Both the position numbers and the translations under genes were made by a program. Below, in pieces: positions 47,175-57,100 of a DNA stretch of 64,000 nucleotides (position 1 is the first letter of the stretch; every line of letters starts with the position of its first letter). Location: NCBI RefSeq assembly GCF_003628555.1, contig NZ_CP021731.1, forward strand, positions 1,612,001-1,676,000, given 5' to 3'. Below the pieces are notes generated by a model, which saw nothing but the letters and a program-made list of their open reading frames with translations, was not told where the DNA came from and searched no databases. The DNA comes from Azoarcus sp. DN11. Lineage in GTDB: Bacteria; Pseudomonadota; Gammaproteobacteria; Burkholderiales; Rhodocyclaceae.

Positions 47175-49052
47175 ATGGCCATCCCACCCGGCGGTTTCCC
47201 CATGATCCGTTCCCGTTCCCTGCTGCTGCTGTTCTGTCTGGCCCTGGTCGGGCTGAGCGGCTTTGTCGCCTACCGCGTCGCGCAGCGGCTGGGCGTCGCC
47301 GAACTGCAGGCGACCGGTCTGCACCGGCTCGACCTGTACGGTGCCAGCCTGGAGCGCGAGATCAGCAAGTACGCTTTCCTGCCCGGCACGCTGAACCTCC
47401 AGCAGTCGGTGCTCGAGCTTTTGGTGCAGCCCCAGGACGGGGCGGCCGTCGACCGCGTCAACGCCTATCTCGAGCGGCTCAACGAGCGCGCCGGTACGCT
47501 GTCGATCTTCGTGATGGACAGGCGCGGGCAGGTGCTGGCCGCGAGCAACTGGCGGCGCCCGGACAGCTTCGTCGGCGAGGACTTGTCCTTCCGCCCCTAT
47601 TTCCGCGACGCAATGGCCGCCAACAGCGGGCGTTTCTTCGGCATCGGCACGACGCGCGGCGAGCCCGGCTACTATCTTTCCGCGATGCTGACGGGCGATC
47701 ACGACGCCCTCGGGGTGGCGGTGGTGAAGGTCAGCCTGGAACAGCTGGAGAAGTCGTGGTCGACGGTGGAGGCGCCGGTGCTGGTCGCCGACGAGAACGG
47801 CGTGGTGATCCTGTCGGCGGTCGCTGGCTGGAAGTTCACCACGCTGCGCCCGCTCGACGACAAGACGCGCGCGGCGTTCGACCATACCCAGCAATACAAC
47901 CGCCGTGCCCTGCAGCCACTGGGCGTGCGCGACATCGAGGACTACGGGCCGGGGACCCGGCTGGTGCGGATCGCCGCCGAGGGGCCGGCGACGGTGTCCG
48001 TCTATCCGGTGAGCGGCCGCTTCCTCGCCCAGTCGCGCGAACTGCCGGGCACGCCGTGGACCTTGACGGTGATGTCCCAGCTCGAACAGGTCGACAGCCT
48101 CGCGCAGAGCCGCGCTGCGCTGGCAGCGATCGCGACCGCCTGCCTGTGCATGCTCGGTGTCATCGTCGCCGAGCGCCGCCGTCACCTGCGTCACCGGCTG
48201 GCGGCGCGCGAGGCGCTGCAGAAGGCGCACGACGAGCTGGAGCGCAAGGTCGAGGAGCGTACCGTCGACCTGTCTGCCGCCAACCAGCAGCTGCAGGAGG
48301 AGGTCGCCGAGCGCATCCGCGCCGAGCGCACGCTGCGTGCCGCGCAGGACGAACTGGTGCAGGCCGGCAAGCTGGCGGTGATCGGGCAGCTGTCCACCGG
48401 CATCGCCCACGAGCTGAACCAGCCGCTCGCTGCCTTGCGCACGCTATCGACCAATGCCGGGCGCTTTCTCGAGCGAGGCGATGCCGCCACCGCGCGCGCC
48501 AACCTGGACCGCATCGCCGACCTCGCCGACCGCATGGGCCGCATCACCGGCCAGTTGCGCAATTTCGCCCGCAAGTCGAGCGGACAGTCCGAGCCGGTGC
48601 GCCTGTGTCACGCGATCGACAACGCCCTGGGGCTGCTCGAGGCCCGGCTGCGGCGCAGTGCGGTGGAGGTGGCGTGGCACTGCCCGACGGATGACGAACC
48701 CGTGGCGCTGTGCGACGCCAACCGGCTGGAGCAGGTGCTGGTCAACCTGATCGGCAATGCGCTGGATGCGATGGCCGGCCAGGACCGGCCGCGGCTCGAG
48801 CTGCGTTGCGAGCGCGCCGACGGCGTGGTGCGGCTGCAGGTGCGCGACCACGGTCCGGGTCTCAGCGACGAGGTGCAGCCACACCTTTTCGAGCCTTTCT
48901 TCACCACCAAGCCGGCGGGGGAGGGCCTGGGACTCGGCCTCGCCATTTCCGCCGGCATCGTCCGTGACTTCGGTGGCAGCCTGCAGGGCGCCAATCAGCC
49001 GGACGGCGGCGCCGTCTTCACGCTGGAGCTTCCGCTCGCGTCCGCGTCCTGA
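47175..49052 (+). CDS. dctB: DctB-like membrane sensor histidine kinase
   Basis: About 625 residues. An N-terminal helix (SLLLLFCLALVGLSGFVAY) and a second helix (AALAAIATACLCMLGVIV) bracket a periplasmic PDC/dCACHE sensor. A coiled coil, HisKA (GIAHELNQPLAALRTLS) and ATPase (NLIGNALDAMAG, VRDHGPGLS, GEGLGLGLAIS) follow. This is the DctB layout for sensing C4-dicarboxylates. The start is uncertain: ATG 47175 or 47202. No dctD follows; the next gene is unrelated and convergent. The dctA promoter of sigma-54 type nearby supports the assignment. Confidence 0.83.
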   Translation: MAIPPGGFPMIRSRSLLLLFCLALVGLSGFVAYRVAQRLGVAELQATGLHRLDLYGASLEREISKYAFLPGTLNLQQSVLELLVQPQDGAAVDRVNAYLERLNERAGTLSIFVMDRRGQVLAASNWRRPDSFVGEDLSFRPYFRDAMAANSGRFFGIGTTRGEPGYYLSAMLTGDHDALGVAVVKVSLEQLEKSWSTVEAPVLVADENGVVILSAVAGWKFTTLRPLDDKTRAAFDHTQQYNRRALQPLGVRDIEDYGPGTRLVRIAAEGPATVSVYPVSGRFLAQSRELPGTPWTLTVMSQLEQVDSLAQSRAALAAIATACLCMLGVIVAERRRHLRHRLAAREALQKAHDELERKVEERTVDLSAANQQLQEEVAERIRAERTLRAAQDELVQAGKLAVIGQLSTGIAHELNQPLAALRTLSTNAGRFLERGDAATARANLDRIADLADRMGRITGQLRNFARKSSGQSEPVRLCHAIDNALGLLEARLRRSAVEVAWHCPTDDEPVALCDANRLEQVLVNLIGNALDAMAGQDRPRLELRCERADGVVRLQVRDHGPGLSDEVQPHLFEPFFTTKPAGEGLGLGLAISAGIVRDFGGSLQGANQPDGGAVFTLELPLASAS

Positions 49053-49084
49053 CTGGCGGCGGGTTTGCCACCCTGCCACCCTCA

Positions 49085-50008
49085 TCAGAACACCGGCATG
49101 CCGAGGTTCCGCATGGCGTGCTCGAGCACCGTGGAGGCCTTTTCCATCGTGCCGACCGCCTCGGTGTAGCTGCCTCCCCGAGCCTGGACCTCGGCCTCAT
49201 TGCGCAGGCGTTCGCTCTCGGCGACCTTGCTGTCGACCAGCGCGCGCCGGTCCCCGTCGCCGCGCCCTTCGGCGAGGGCCATCTTCACGAGCATCTGGTG
49301 ATCCTGCAGCCGTTGCTGCTCGTGCGCGAACTCGTCCGCGGGGCTGTCGAATTTCAGCGCGACGACGACCGTCTTGCCGTTGCGCATCTTGCCCAGTTCG
49401 CTGGTCGCGAGCTGGTTGGCCGCCGTCAGCAGCCGGTGCGCGTCGCCGAAGCGGCCGGCCGCGTTGTGCCGGGCGGCCTCGCCGGTCATCTGGTCGATGC
49501 GCTGGCGCAGCGACTGTGCGGCGCTGCCGAGTTGCGGATCCTTTTCGAGCTGCTGCACGTACTGGCGGTAGGCCTCGAGCTCCGCGAGCAGGTCCTGCAA
49601 GTGGGCGCGGTGGCTGTTTTCGCTGAGCACCTTGCGCTGCGCGCCGGTGGACGCGAGCCGGATGGCCTGGTCGAGCGTGCCGCCGGCCTGCTCGATCTGT
49701 CCCGTCGCGAACGTCCTGCGGGCCTCGGCGACCAGTCCGGCGACCTGCGCGCGGCGGTCGGCGGCCTCGGGGGCTTCGGCCGCGCCGGCCGGCGCGTTGG
49801 CGAGCTGTTCGAGCAAGCGCAGCTTTTGTTCGACCACCGCACGCTGCGGGCCGCTGGCGGCCGCTTCGCCGGCACTGCCACTGCCGGTGGGTTCGGCCGA
49901 GAAGGCAGGCAGTGAGAGGCCGGCGAGCGGCAGCGCAATCGCAAACAGCGCCGGGGCGATGTTGCGGACGAACGGGATCGGGGTGGTCAGGGTTGTCAGG
50001 CTTTTCAT
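49085..50008 (-). CDS. Periplasmic coiled-coil protein of unknown function
   Basis: A 307-residue protein with a signal peptide (LFAIALPLAGLSLPAFSA). The rest is almost entirely helical, rich in Ala, Glu, Gln and Arg (VEQKLRLLEQLANA, RQRIDQMTGEAARHNAAGR), suggesting coiled coils or TPR-like hairpins. AAGGAG before ATG 50008 fixes the start; the frame extends to 50065. I recognise no family of known function. Confidence 0.7.
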   Translation of the reverse strand: MKSLTTLTTPIPFVRNIAPALFAIALPLAGLSLPAFSAEPTGSGSAGEAAASGPQRAVVEQKLRLLEQLANAPAGAAEAPEAADRRAQVAGLVAEARRTFATGQIEQAGGTLDQAIRLASTGAQRKVLSENSHRAHLQDLLAELEAYRQYVQQLEKDPQLGSAAQSLRQRIDQMTGEAARHNAAGRFGDAHRLLTAANQLATSELGKMRNGKTVVVALKFDSPADEFAHEQQRLQDHQMLVKMALAEGRGDGDRRALVDSKVAESERLRNEAEVQARGGSYTEAVGTMEKASTVLEHAMRNLGMPVF

Positions 50009-50061
50009 GATTGCTCTCCTTGTGCCCGCGTCAGCGCGGGCGATGAAAGAGTCGGGGAATG

Positions 50062-50310
50062 TCACAGACCGAAGTCCTTGCGCGTGATGGCGAGGATGCC
50101 CGCCAAACTGTCGCTGAACTCATGGGCGGGCGCGGGAAGGCGCGGTGAAGGGTTTGTCGTCGCGTCGCGGCTTCGGCGGGCTGGTTGGTGCCCGGAATCG
50201 GCCTTCTCGCGGCGCGGCGTTGCGGGGGTGTTCGCCGGACGCAGCAGCCACGGCAGTCGAACGCTCGGTTGGTGTCTGCCCAAGAGTTGCTGGTCTTCAC
50301 GCAGGTTCAT
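50062..50310 (-). CDS. Small hypothetical protein (82 residues)
   Basis: Basic, Pro/Arg-rich protein with no recognisable domain. Support comes from AAGGAG placed before ATG 50310 and from its position 53 bp upstream of the coiled-coil gene on the same strand. A competing frame overlaps the same DNA, so the gene is uncertain. Confidence 0.4.
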   Translation of the reverse strand: MNLREDQQLLGRHQPSVRLPWLLRPANTPATPRREKADSGHQPARRSRDATTNPSPRLPAPAHEFSDSLAGILAITRKDFGL

Positions 50311-50562
50311 TGGGGGCTCCTTCCTGTTTATGTATGTAGGTACGGTGCGGGCCGCTTTTCAGCGCGGCGCCCCTTGCAGCGAGAGGCGTGGTCCGCTTGC
50401 CGTGGGATGAATTATCAAAATCGCGGCGCGAACCAACAATCAGGCGATGACTGATTTCGGGATCAGGTTTAGACCGATTTCGCCTCGCCGCCGCGACGCG
50501 GAAACTGTGCACCGAGCCGGCCGGCACGGGAGCCGCCGGCATGTCCGATACAAGGAGAAGCC
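50311..50562. other. Intergenic region upstream of the SLOG gene
   Basis: About 250 bp between divergent genes, expected to hold both promoters. I see no strong palindrome or hairpin. Confidence 0.4.
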
Positions 50563-52371
50563 ATGCAAGGCGATGAATCGAAACGCGCGCCGGCGATCAG
50601 GCTGGCGCTGCGGGTCGGGGTCACCGGCCACCGCCCCGAAGGCCTGTCGCACGCCGATGAAGAGCGCTTGCGCGCCCAGATCCGCGAGATCCTCGCCGCG
50701 TTGCACCGCACGGCGCAGGAGGTGCAACGTGCGGCGGCGTCCGAATACGCCGACGGGGCGCCGCTGCTGCGCGTGATCACGCCGCTGGCGGAAGGGGCCG
50801 ACCGCCTGGTGGCTGGCGAAGCGCTCGCGCTCGACATGGAGATCCAGTGCCCGCTGCCGTTTCCGCGCGCGACCTACGAGCGGGATTTCGCCGCCGCGGC
50901 CTCGCGCGAAGACTTCCGCAGCCTGCTCGCACGCGCCTCGGCGGTGTTCGAGCTGCCCGGCCGCCACGAGGACGAGCTCTCGCGTCACGATGCCTACCGG
51001 GCGCTCGGGCGCGTGCTGCTCGCACAGAGCGACGTGCTGATCGCGATCTGGAACGGCGCCCATCCGAGCGGCCCGGGCGGCACCGGGGAGATCGTCCGCG
51101 ACGCCCTGAGCCGCGGCATTCCCACGCTGTGGCTACACGCCGGCGCGCCCCATGAACTGCGCCTGCTGCTGGACCCCGACGACGATGCCGCCACCGGGGA
51201 GGGCAGCGCGCTGGAGCGCCTGGCGGAAGTGCTCGAAGCGCGCCTGACGCCGCCGCGCGAAGCGCCTTGCGGCGGCAGGCGGCAAGTGGTTCCGCCGTGG
51301 CGCGCGCGCTGGTTGTCCGTGTATGCGGTGTTCTGCCGCATGTTCGCCGGGCGGCGTGAGCCTCGGCGGCGAGGGTCGCCGGGGCAGGCGGGTGATGTCG
51401 GAACCGGGAGCGCCGCTGCGCACGCCGCGCCTTCCGCCGCGGACGACGGGCGGCTGCCGGCCGCCCTCGCGGCGCAGATCGACGCGCGCTGCCGTCGCCA
51501 CTTCCTGTGGGCCGACTGCGCGGCGAGCCGTTGCGCGGGGCGTTATCGCTGCTCCTTCGTGCTCAATTACCTGCTGTCGGCGCTGGCGGTGCTCTTCTCG
51601 CTGCTCGGCTATGCGCTGGGGATGCCGCCGGAGCAATGGGGGCCCTTCATCGTCGGCGAGCTTACGCTGATTGCGGTGATCGTCGCGGTCACGGTGGTCG
51701 GCAACCGCAGCCGCTGGCATCAGCGCTGGATGGAGTTCCGCCTGCTCGCCGAACAGCTGCGGCACATGCGCTTCCTGCTGCCGCTCGGTCTGACGACCCC
51801 GGCGCTGGCGGTGCCCGGCCACCACCGCGACGGCGATCCGCGCGACGGTTGGGGCAACTGGTACCTGAATGCGGTGATCCGCGAGGCGGGCTTGTTGCCG
51901 ATTCGCATCGATCGCGGTTTGCTCGCCGCCTATGCGCGCTATCTCGCGTGCCACGAACTGCCGGCCCAGGCCGCCTACCACCGCGGCAATGCCCGCCGCT
52001 GCGCGCGCATCGCCCGCCGGACCGAATTCGCGGCCGGGGCCCTGTTCGGCCTCACGCTCGCGGCCTGCGCCGCCCATCTGCTGATCCACGGCGAGGTCGG
52101 CCGCTGGCTGACGCTCGCCGCCGCGGCGTTGCCGGCGTTCAGCGCAGCCTGCTCGGGCATCCTGAACCAGGGTGAATTCCAACGCATCGCGAGTCGCTCG
52201 GCGGCGATGCACGAGCGGCTGTCGGAGTTCTGCAGCAGGCTCCGGAGCAGCGGCGCTTGCTCGCTGCAGCGGCTCGCGAGTGCGGCCGAAGAGGCGGCCG
52301 AGACGATGAGCGGCGAACTGCTCGACTGGCGCGTGATCTTCATGAAGCGTCGCCTGATCCTGCCGAACTGA
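50563..52371 (+). CDS. SLOG-domain protein with four membrane helices (SLATT-like)
   Basis: A 602-residue protein. Residues 15-200 form a SLOG (DprA/LOG-like) nucleotide-binding fold: VGVTGHRPEGL (18-28), ITPLAEGADRLVAGEAL (72-88), LLAQSDVLIAIWNG (152-165) and PGGTGEIV (171-178). A disordered basic linker (255-300) leads to membrane helices near 332-352, 362-381, 488-508 and 514-534. RWHQRWMEFRLLAEQLR after helix 2 resembles the SLATT 2TM effector signature. AAGGAGAAG before ATG 50563 supports the start. Together with the TIR-ATPase downstream it suggests a signal-gated membrane effector; that function is inferred. Confidence 0.75.
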   Translation: MQGDESKRAPAIRLALRVGVTGHRPEGLSHADEERLRAQIREILAALHRTAQEVQRAAASEYADGAPLLRVITPLAEGADRLVAGEALALDMEIQCPLPFPRATYERDFAAAASREDFRSLLARASAVFELPGRHEDELSRHDAYRALGRVLLAQSDVLIAIWNGAHPSGPGGTGEIVRDALSRGIPTLWLHAGAPHELRLLLDPDDDAATGEGSALERLAEVLEARLTPPREAPCGGRRQVVPPWRARWLSVYAVFCRMFAGRREPRRRGSPGQAGDVGTGSAAAHAAPSAADDGRLPAALAAQIDARCRRHFLWADCAASRCAGRYRCSFVLNYLLSALAVLFSLLGYALGMPPEQWGPFIVGELTLIAVIVAVTVVGNRSRWHQRWMEFRLLAEQLRHMRFLLPLGLTTPALAVPGHHRDGDPRDGWGNWYLNAVIREAGLLPIRIDRGLLAAYARYLACHELPAQAAYHRGNARRCARIARRTEFAAGALFGLTLAACAAHLLIHGEVGRWLTLAAAALPAFSAACSGILNQGEFQRIASRSAAMHERLSEFCSRLRSSGACSLQRLASAAEEAAETMSGELLDWRVIFMKRRLILPN

Positions 52372-52548
52372 GCGCGCAGGTATTCAGGCATTCGGCGGCG
52401 GAATTTCAGGAAGCGCCTGATTTTTCAGCGCGCCGCGGCGGACTATCCTGCACCGATTCTGGCGCGTCAATGCCCACTTCAGTGATCCCGACCGTATGCA
52501 CCGTCGAGCGGTCCGCCGGGCGCAGCGCCAACCACCGGACACAGGAAC

Positions 52549-54039
52549 ATGGATCATCAGGTCTTCATCAGCTATTCCCAGCGCGATCGCAGCCACGCCG
52601 CGACAATCTGCGCGAACCTGGAACAGGACGGCATCCCCTGCTGGATCGCGCCGCGCGACATTCCCGGCGGCCAGCACTGGGACGAGACGATCATGGACGC
52701 GATCCCGCGCAGCCGGGTGCTGCTGGTGATCATTTCGAGCCACTCCGACCGCTCGCTGCACGTCAAGCGCGAACTGAGCCTGGCGGCCGAGCACGCGGTG
52801 TCGATCCTGCCGGTGCGCGTCGAGGACGTGGTGCCGCAGCGGCTGCGCTACTACCTCGGCACCTGCCAGTGGGTCGATGCCCATCCCGTGCCGATCGAGG
52901 CGCATCGCGAGATGCTGTGCGCGGCAGTGCGTCGCCTGCTCGCCGAAGGCGCCGCGGCCTGCCGGGGGGACGTCCTGGATATGGAGGTCGCCGTGCCGCC
53001 GCTCGACGAACCGGCGCGCACCGCGCTGGAGCCGCCGACCGGCGCGGTGCAGGTCGACTCGCCGTTCTACGTCGAGCGCGCCGTCGACGCCGAGTTCCAT
53101 GCCGCCGTCGCGCGCCAGGACAGCCTCGTGCTGCTCAAGGGCGCGCGGCAGGTGGGCAAGACCTCGTTGCTCGCACAGGGCGTGCATCGCGCCCGCGCGG
53201 CCGAACGGCGCGTCGTGTGGACCGACCTGCAGACGCTCAACGCGAGTCAGCTCGCATCACTCGATTATCTGTACCAGTCGCTCGCGCGCATGCTCGCCGA
53301 CCAACTGGGCCTCGCAGTGCGGCCGGAGACGGACTGGGATCCCCACCTCGGGCCCAATCGCAATTTCGAACGCTTCATGCTGCAGGAAGTCCTCGAGCGC
53401 GTCACCGGACCGCTGGTGTGGGCGATCGACGAGGCCGATCGGCTGATCGGATGCGAATTCGCCGACGAGGTGTTCGGCCTGCTGCGCACCTGGCACAACG
53501 CCCGCGCGATCGACCGCAACGCGGCGTGGTCGCGCCTGACAGTCGCGATCGCCTATGCCACCGAAGCCCACCTGTTGATGGAGGACCCTCTTCCGGCGCC
53601 GTTCAATGTCGGCACCCAGCTCGCGCTGGAGGACTTCAACTTCGAGCAGGTGTTGCACCTCAACCAGTGCTATGGCGCGCCGCTGCGCAGCGATGCGGAA
53701 CTCGCGGGCTTCTACCGTCTCGTGGGCGGACACCCCTACCTCGTGCGCAACGGCCTGCACCGCATGGCGACCGCGCGTCTCGGTCTTGCGGCGCTGGAGC
53801 AACAAAGCTGTCTCGATGACGGCCCGTTCGGCGAACATCTGCGCCGGTTGCTGATCGCGCTGCATTCGGACCGCGGTCTCGGCGAGACGGTGCGCGAAGT
53901 GCTGCGCGGGCGTTCGAGCCCGTCGGCGCAGCATTTCTACCGACTGCGCAGCGCCGGCATTTTCGCCGGCAACTCGGTGCAAGACGCTCGGCCGCGCTGC
54001 CAGCTGTACGCGGCCTATCTCGAGCGCCACTTGCCATAA
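52549..54039 (+). CDS. TIR domain - AAA-like ATPase protein
   Basis: A 496-residue protein. The TIR domain (1-135) starts HQVFISYSQRDRS and contains CWIAPRDIPGGQHWDETIMDAI. E75 in VKRELSLA falls at the position of the NADase catalytic Glu. An AAA_35/STAND-like NTPase follows: Walker A GARQVGKTS (198-206) and Walker B LVWAIDEAD (289-297). A winged-helix-like end (LHSDRGLGETVREVLRG...HFYRLRSAGIF) closes it. TIR enzymes cut NAD+ or make cyclic ADP-ribose signals. It lies 177 bp after the SLOG gene on the same strand. Confidence 0.85.
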   Translation: MDHQVFISYSQRDRSHAATICANLEQDGIPCWIAPRDIPGGQHWDETIMDAIPRSRVLLVIISSHSDRSLHVKRELSLAAEHAVSILPVRVEDVVPQRLRYYLGTCQWVDAHPVPIEAHREMLCAAVRRLLAEGAAACRGDVLDMEVAVPPLDEPARTALEPPTGAVQVDSPFYVERAVDAEFHAAVARQDSLVLLKGARQVGKTSLLAQGVHRARAAERRVVWTDLQTLNASQLASLDYLYQSLARMLADQLGLAVRPETDWDPHLGPNRNFERFMLQEVLERVTGPLVWAIDEADRLIGCEFADEVFGLLRTWHNARAIDRNAAWSRLTVAIAYATEAHLLMEDPLPAPFNVGTQLALEDFNFEQVLHLNQCYGAPLRSDAELAGFYRLVGGHPYLVRNGLHRMATARLGLAALEQQSCLDDGPFGEHLRRLLIALHSDRGLGETVREVLRGRSSPSAQHFYRLRSAGIFAGNSVQDARPRCQLYAAYLERHLP

Positions 54040-54168
54040 ATTGTTTCGAGATCCCTTGTGCGTGCCGCCGGGCCATCGCGGGGGTGACTGCTATGATGAA
54101 AAAAGCGGGGTGCGCGCGCCGTGCCGTGCGCGGCCCTCATCCGCGCCTCCACTCCCGCATCCCCTGGA

Positions 54169-57100
54169 ATGACCATGACCCAGCTGTTCGACCGAAACAT
54201 CGTCGGCGACGCCGGCAGTGCAGTGGAATTCGTCTCCAGTATCCTGCAGGCGTCGACCGAATATTCGATCATCGGCCAGGATCTCTCGGGCACGATCGTG
54301 CTCTGGAACGAAGGCGCCCGGCGGCTTTACGGCTATGCACCGGAGGAGGTCGTCGGGCGGGCGGCGGGCGCGATGCTGCATACCCCCGAGGATGTCCGCG
54401 CCGGTTTGCCGCAACAGATCCTGCGCGCCGCGCTGCGTGACGGCAAGTGGGAAGGCACGGTGCGGCGGGTGCGCAAGAGCGGCGAGCAATTCACGGCGCG
54501 CGTGACCCTGACGCTGCGCCACGACGGCAACGGGAAGGCGAACGGCTATCTGCTGATCTCGAAGGACATCTCCGAGGAGCGCCGGCTCGCCGGTGAGCTG
54601 CAGGCGACGCAGTTCTACACCCGCTCGCTGATCGAATCGAGCATCGACGCGCTGATGACGACCGACCTGCTGGGCGTCATCAGCGACCTCAACCAGCAGA
54701 TGGAAGCCCTCACCGGCTATACCCGCGAGGAGCTGATCGGCTCGCCGTTCAAGCAGTATTTCACCGATCCGCAACGCGCCGAGACCGGCATCAAGCGCGC
54801 GCTGCAGCACGGCCGCGTGACCAACTACGAGCTCACGGCGCGTGCGCGCGACGGCCGCACGACGCTGGTGTCGTACAACGCCGCGACCTTCCGCGATGCG
54901 AACGGCAAGCTGCAGGGCGTGTTCGCGTCGGCGCGCGACATCACCGAGCAGAAGAAGCTCGAGTACCAGCTGCGCGAATCGGAAGCCTACAACCGCGGCC
55001 TGATCGAAGCGTCGGTCGACGGCCTGATCGCGGTCGACGCGGCCGGCGTGATCACCGATGTGAACGAACAGATGTGCCGCATGACCGGCTACGGGCGCGA
55101 GGACCTCGTCGGCACGCCCTTTGCGGACTACTTCGTCGACGCCGAGGCGGCCGAGGCGGGCGTGCGCGAGACGCTCGACAGGGGCATCGTCACCGACTAC
55201 GTACTCACGCTGGCGACGCGCGACCGCCGCGAGCTGCAGGTGTCGTTCAACGCCTCGGTGTTCCGCGATCCGTCGCGCGACGTGCGCGGCATCTTCGCCT
55301 CGGCGCGCGACATCACCGAACCGGCGCGCCTGCAGGCCCAGCTCGCCGAGGCGCGCACGTACAACCGCGGCCTGATCGAGGCCTCGCTCGACGGACTGAT
55401 CATCGTCGATCCGCTGATGGTGATCACCGATGTGAACGAGAGCATGTGCCGCCTGACCGGCTACGCGCGCGAGGCGCTCATCGGTTCGCCCTTCCCGGAC
55501 TACTTCGCCGACCGCAAGCGCGCCGCCGAGGGCGTGCGCCTGACGCTCGATACCGGCGCCGTGACGAACTACGAGCTCAGGCTGCTCGGCCAGGACGGGC
55601 GCGACCGCCTCGTGTCGCTCAACGCGGCGATCTTCCGCGATGCGGCGGGGGCGGTGCGCGGCATCTTCGCCTCGGCGCGCGACACCACCGAACAGGCGCG
55701 CCTGCAGACCCAGCTCGCCGACGAGCGCGCCTACAACCGCGGCCTCATCGAGGCGTCGGTGGACGCGCTCGTGACGGTCGACGAGGCGATGCGCATCACC
55801 GACGTGAACGAGACGATGTGCCGCCTCGTCGGCCGGCGGCGCAGCCAGCTCGTGGGCTCCGCGTTCCAGGCCTATTTCCGCGACCCGGAACGGGCGGCCG
55901 AAGGCGTGCGGCTCACGTTCCGCGAAGGCTCGGTCGCGAACTACGTGCTCACGCTGCAGCTCGCCGATGGCCGCGAGCTGCCCGTCTCGCTCAACGCCGC
56001 GGTGTTCAGCGACACCGCCGGCAACGTGCGCGGCATCTTCGCCTCCGCGCGCGACATCTCGGCGCACAAGCAGCTCGAGGAAAAGCTGCAGGACTCGCAC
56101 TTCTACACCCGCTCGCTGGTCGAGTCGAACATCGACGGCCTGATGACCACCGATCCGCTGGGCATCATCACGGACGTCAACCGCCAGATGGAGACGCTCA
56201 CCGGCTGCGCTCGCGAGGAACTCATCGGCCTGCCGTTCAAGCAGTTCTTCACCGAAGCGGCGCGCGCCGAGGAGGCGATCCGGCTGGTGCTGCAGGAAGG
56301 GCGCGTGACCAACTACGAGCTCACGGTCAGCTCGAAGAAGGGCGACACGACGCGCGTCGCGTACAACGCAACGACCTTCTACGACCAGGCCGGCAAGCTG
56401 CAGGGGGTGTTCGCCGCGGCGCGTGACATCACCGAGCAGAAAAAGCTCGAGGAGCAGCTGCGCGAGCAGCAGGGCTACCTGCGCGGCCTCATCGAATCGT
56501 CCGTGGACGGGCTCGTGACGGTGGACCCCGAGGGCTTCATCACCGACGTCAACGACCGCATGTGCCACATGACCGGCTACAGCCGCGCGGAGCTGCTCGG
56601 TTCGCCGTTCTCCGACTACTTCACGTCGCCCGAGCAGGCGCGTGCGGGCGTCGAGCAGACGCTCGAGGTCGGCTACGTCACGGAATTGGCGCTGACCCTG
56701 GTGGCGCGCACGCGGCGCGAACTGCAGGTGTCGTTCAACGCGTCGGTGTTCAAGGACGCGGCCGGACTCGTGCGCGGCATCTTCGCGTCGGCGCGCGACA
56801 TCACCGACCGCGTGCGCCTCGAGGAGCAGCTGCGCGAGCAGCAGACCTACCTGCGCGGCCTCATCGAGGCCTCGGTGGACGGCCTCGTCACCGTGGACCC
56901 CGAGGGCTTCATCACCGACGTCAACGAGAGCATGTGCCGCCTGTCCGGCACTCCGCGCGGCGAACTGATCGGCACGCCGTTCAAGCAGTACTTCAGCGAT
57001 CCGGCGAGCGCGGACCTGGGCCTGCGCCGCACGCTCGCCGAGGGCGTGGTCACCAACTATGCGCTGGTGCTGCGCGCGAAGAGCGGGCGCAAGGCGACCG

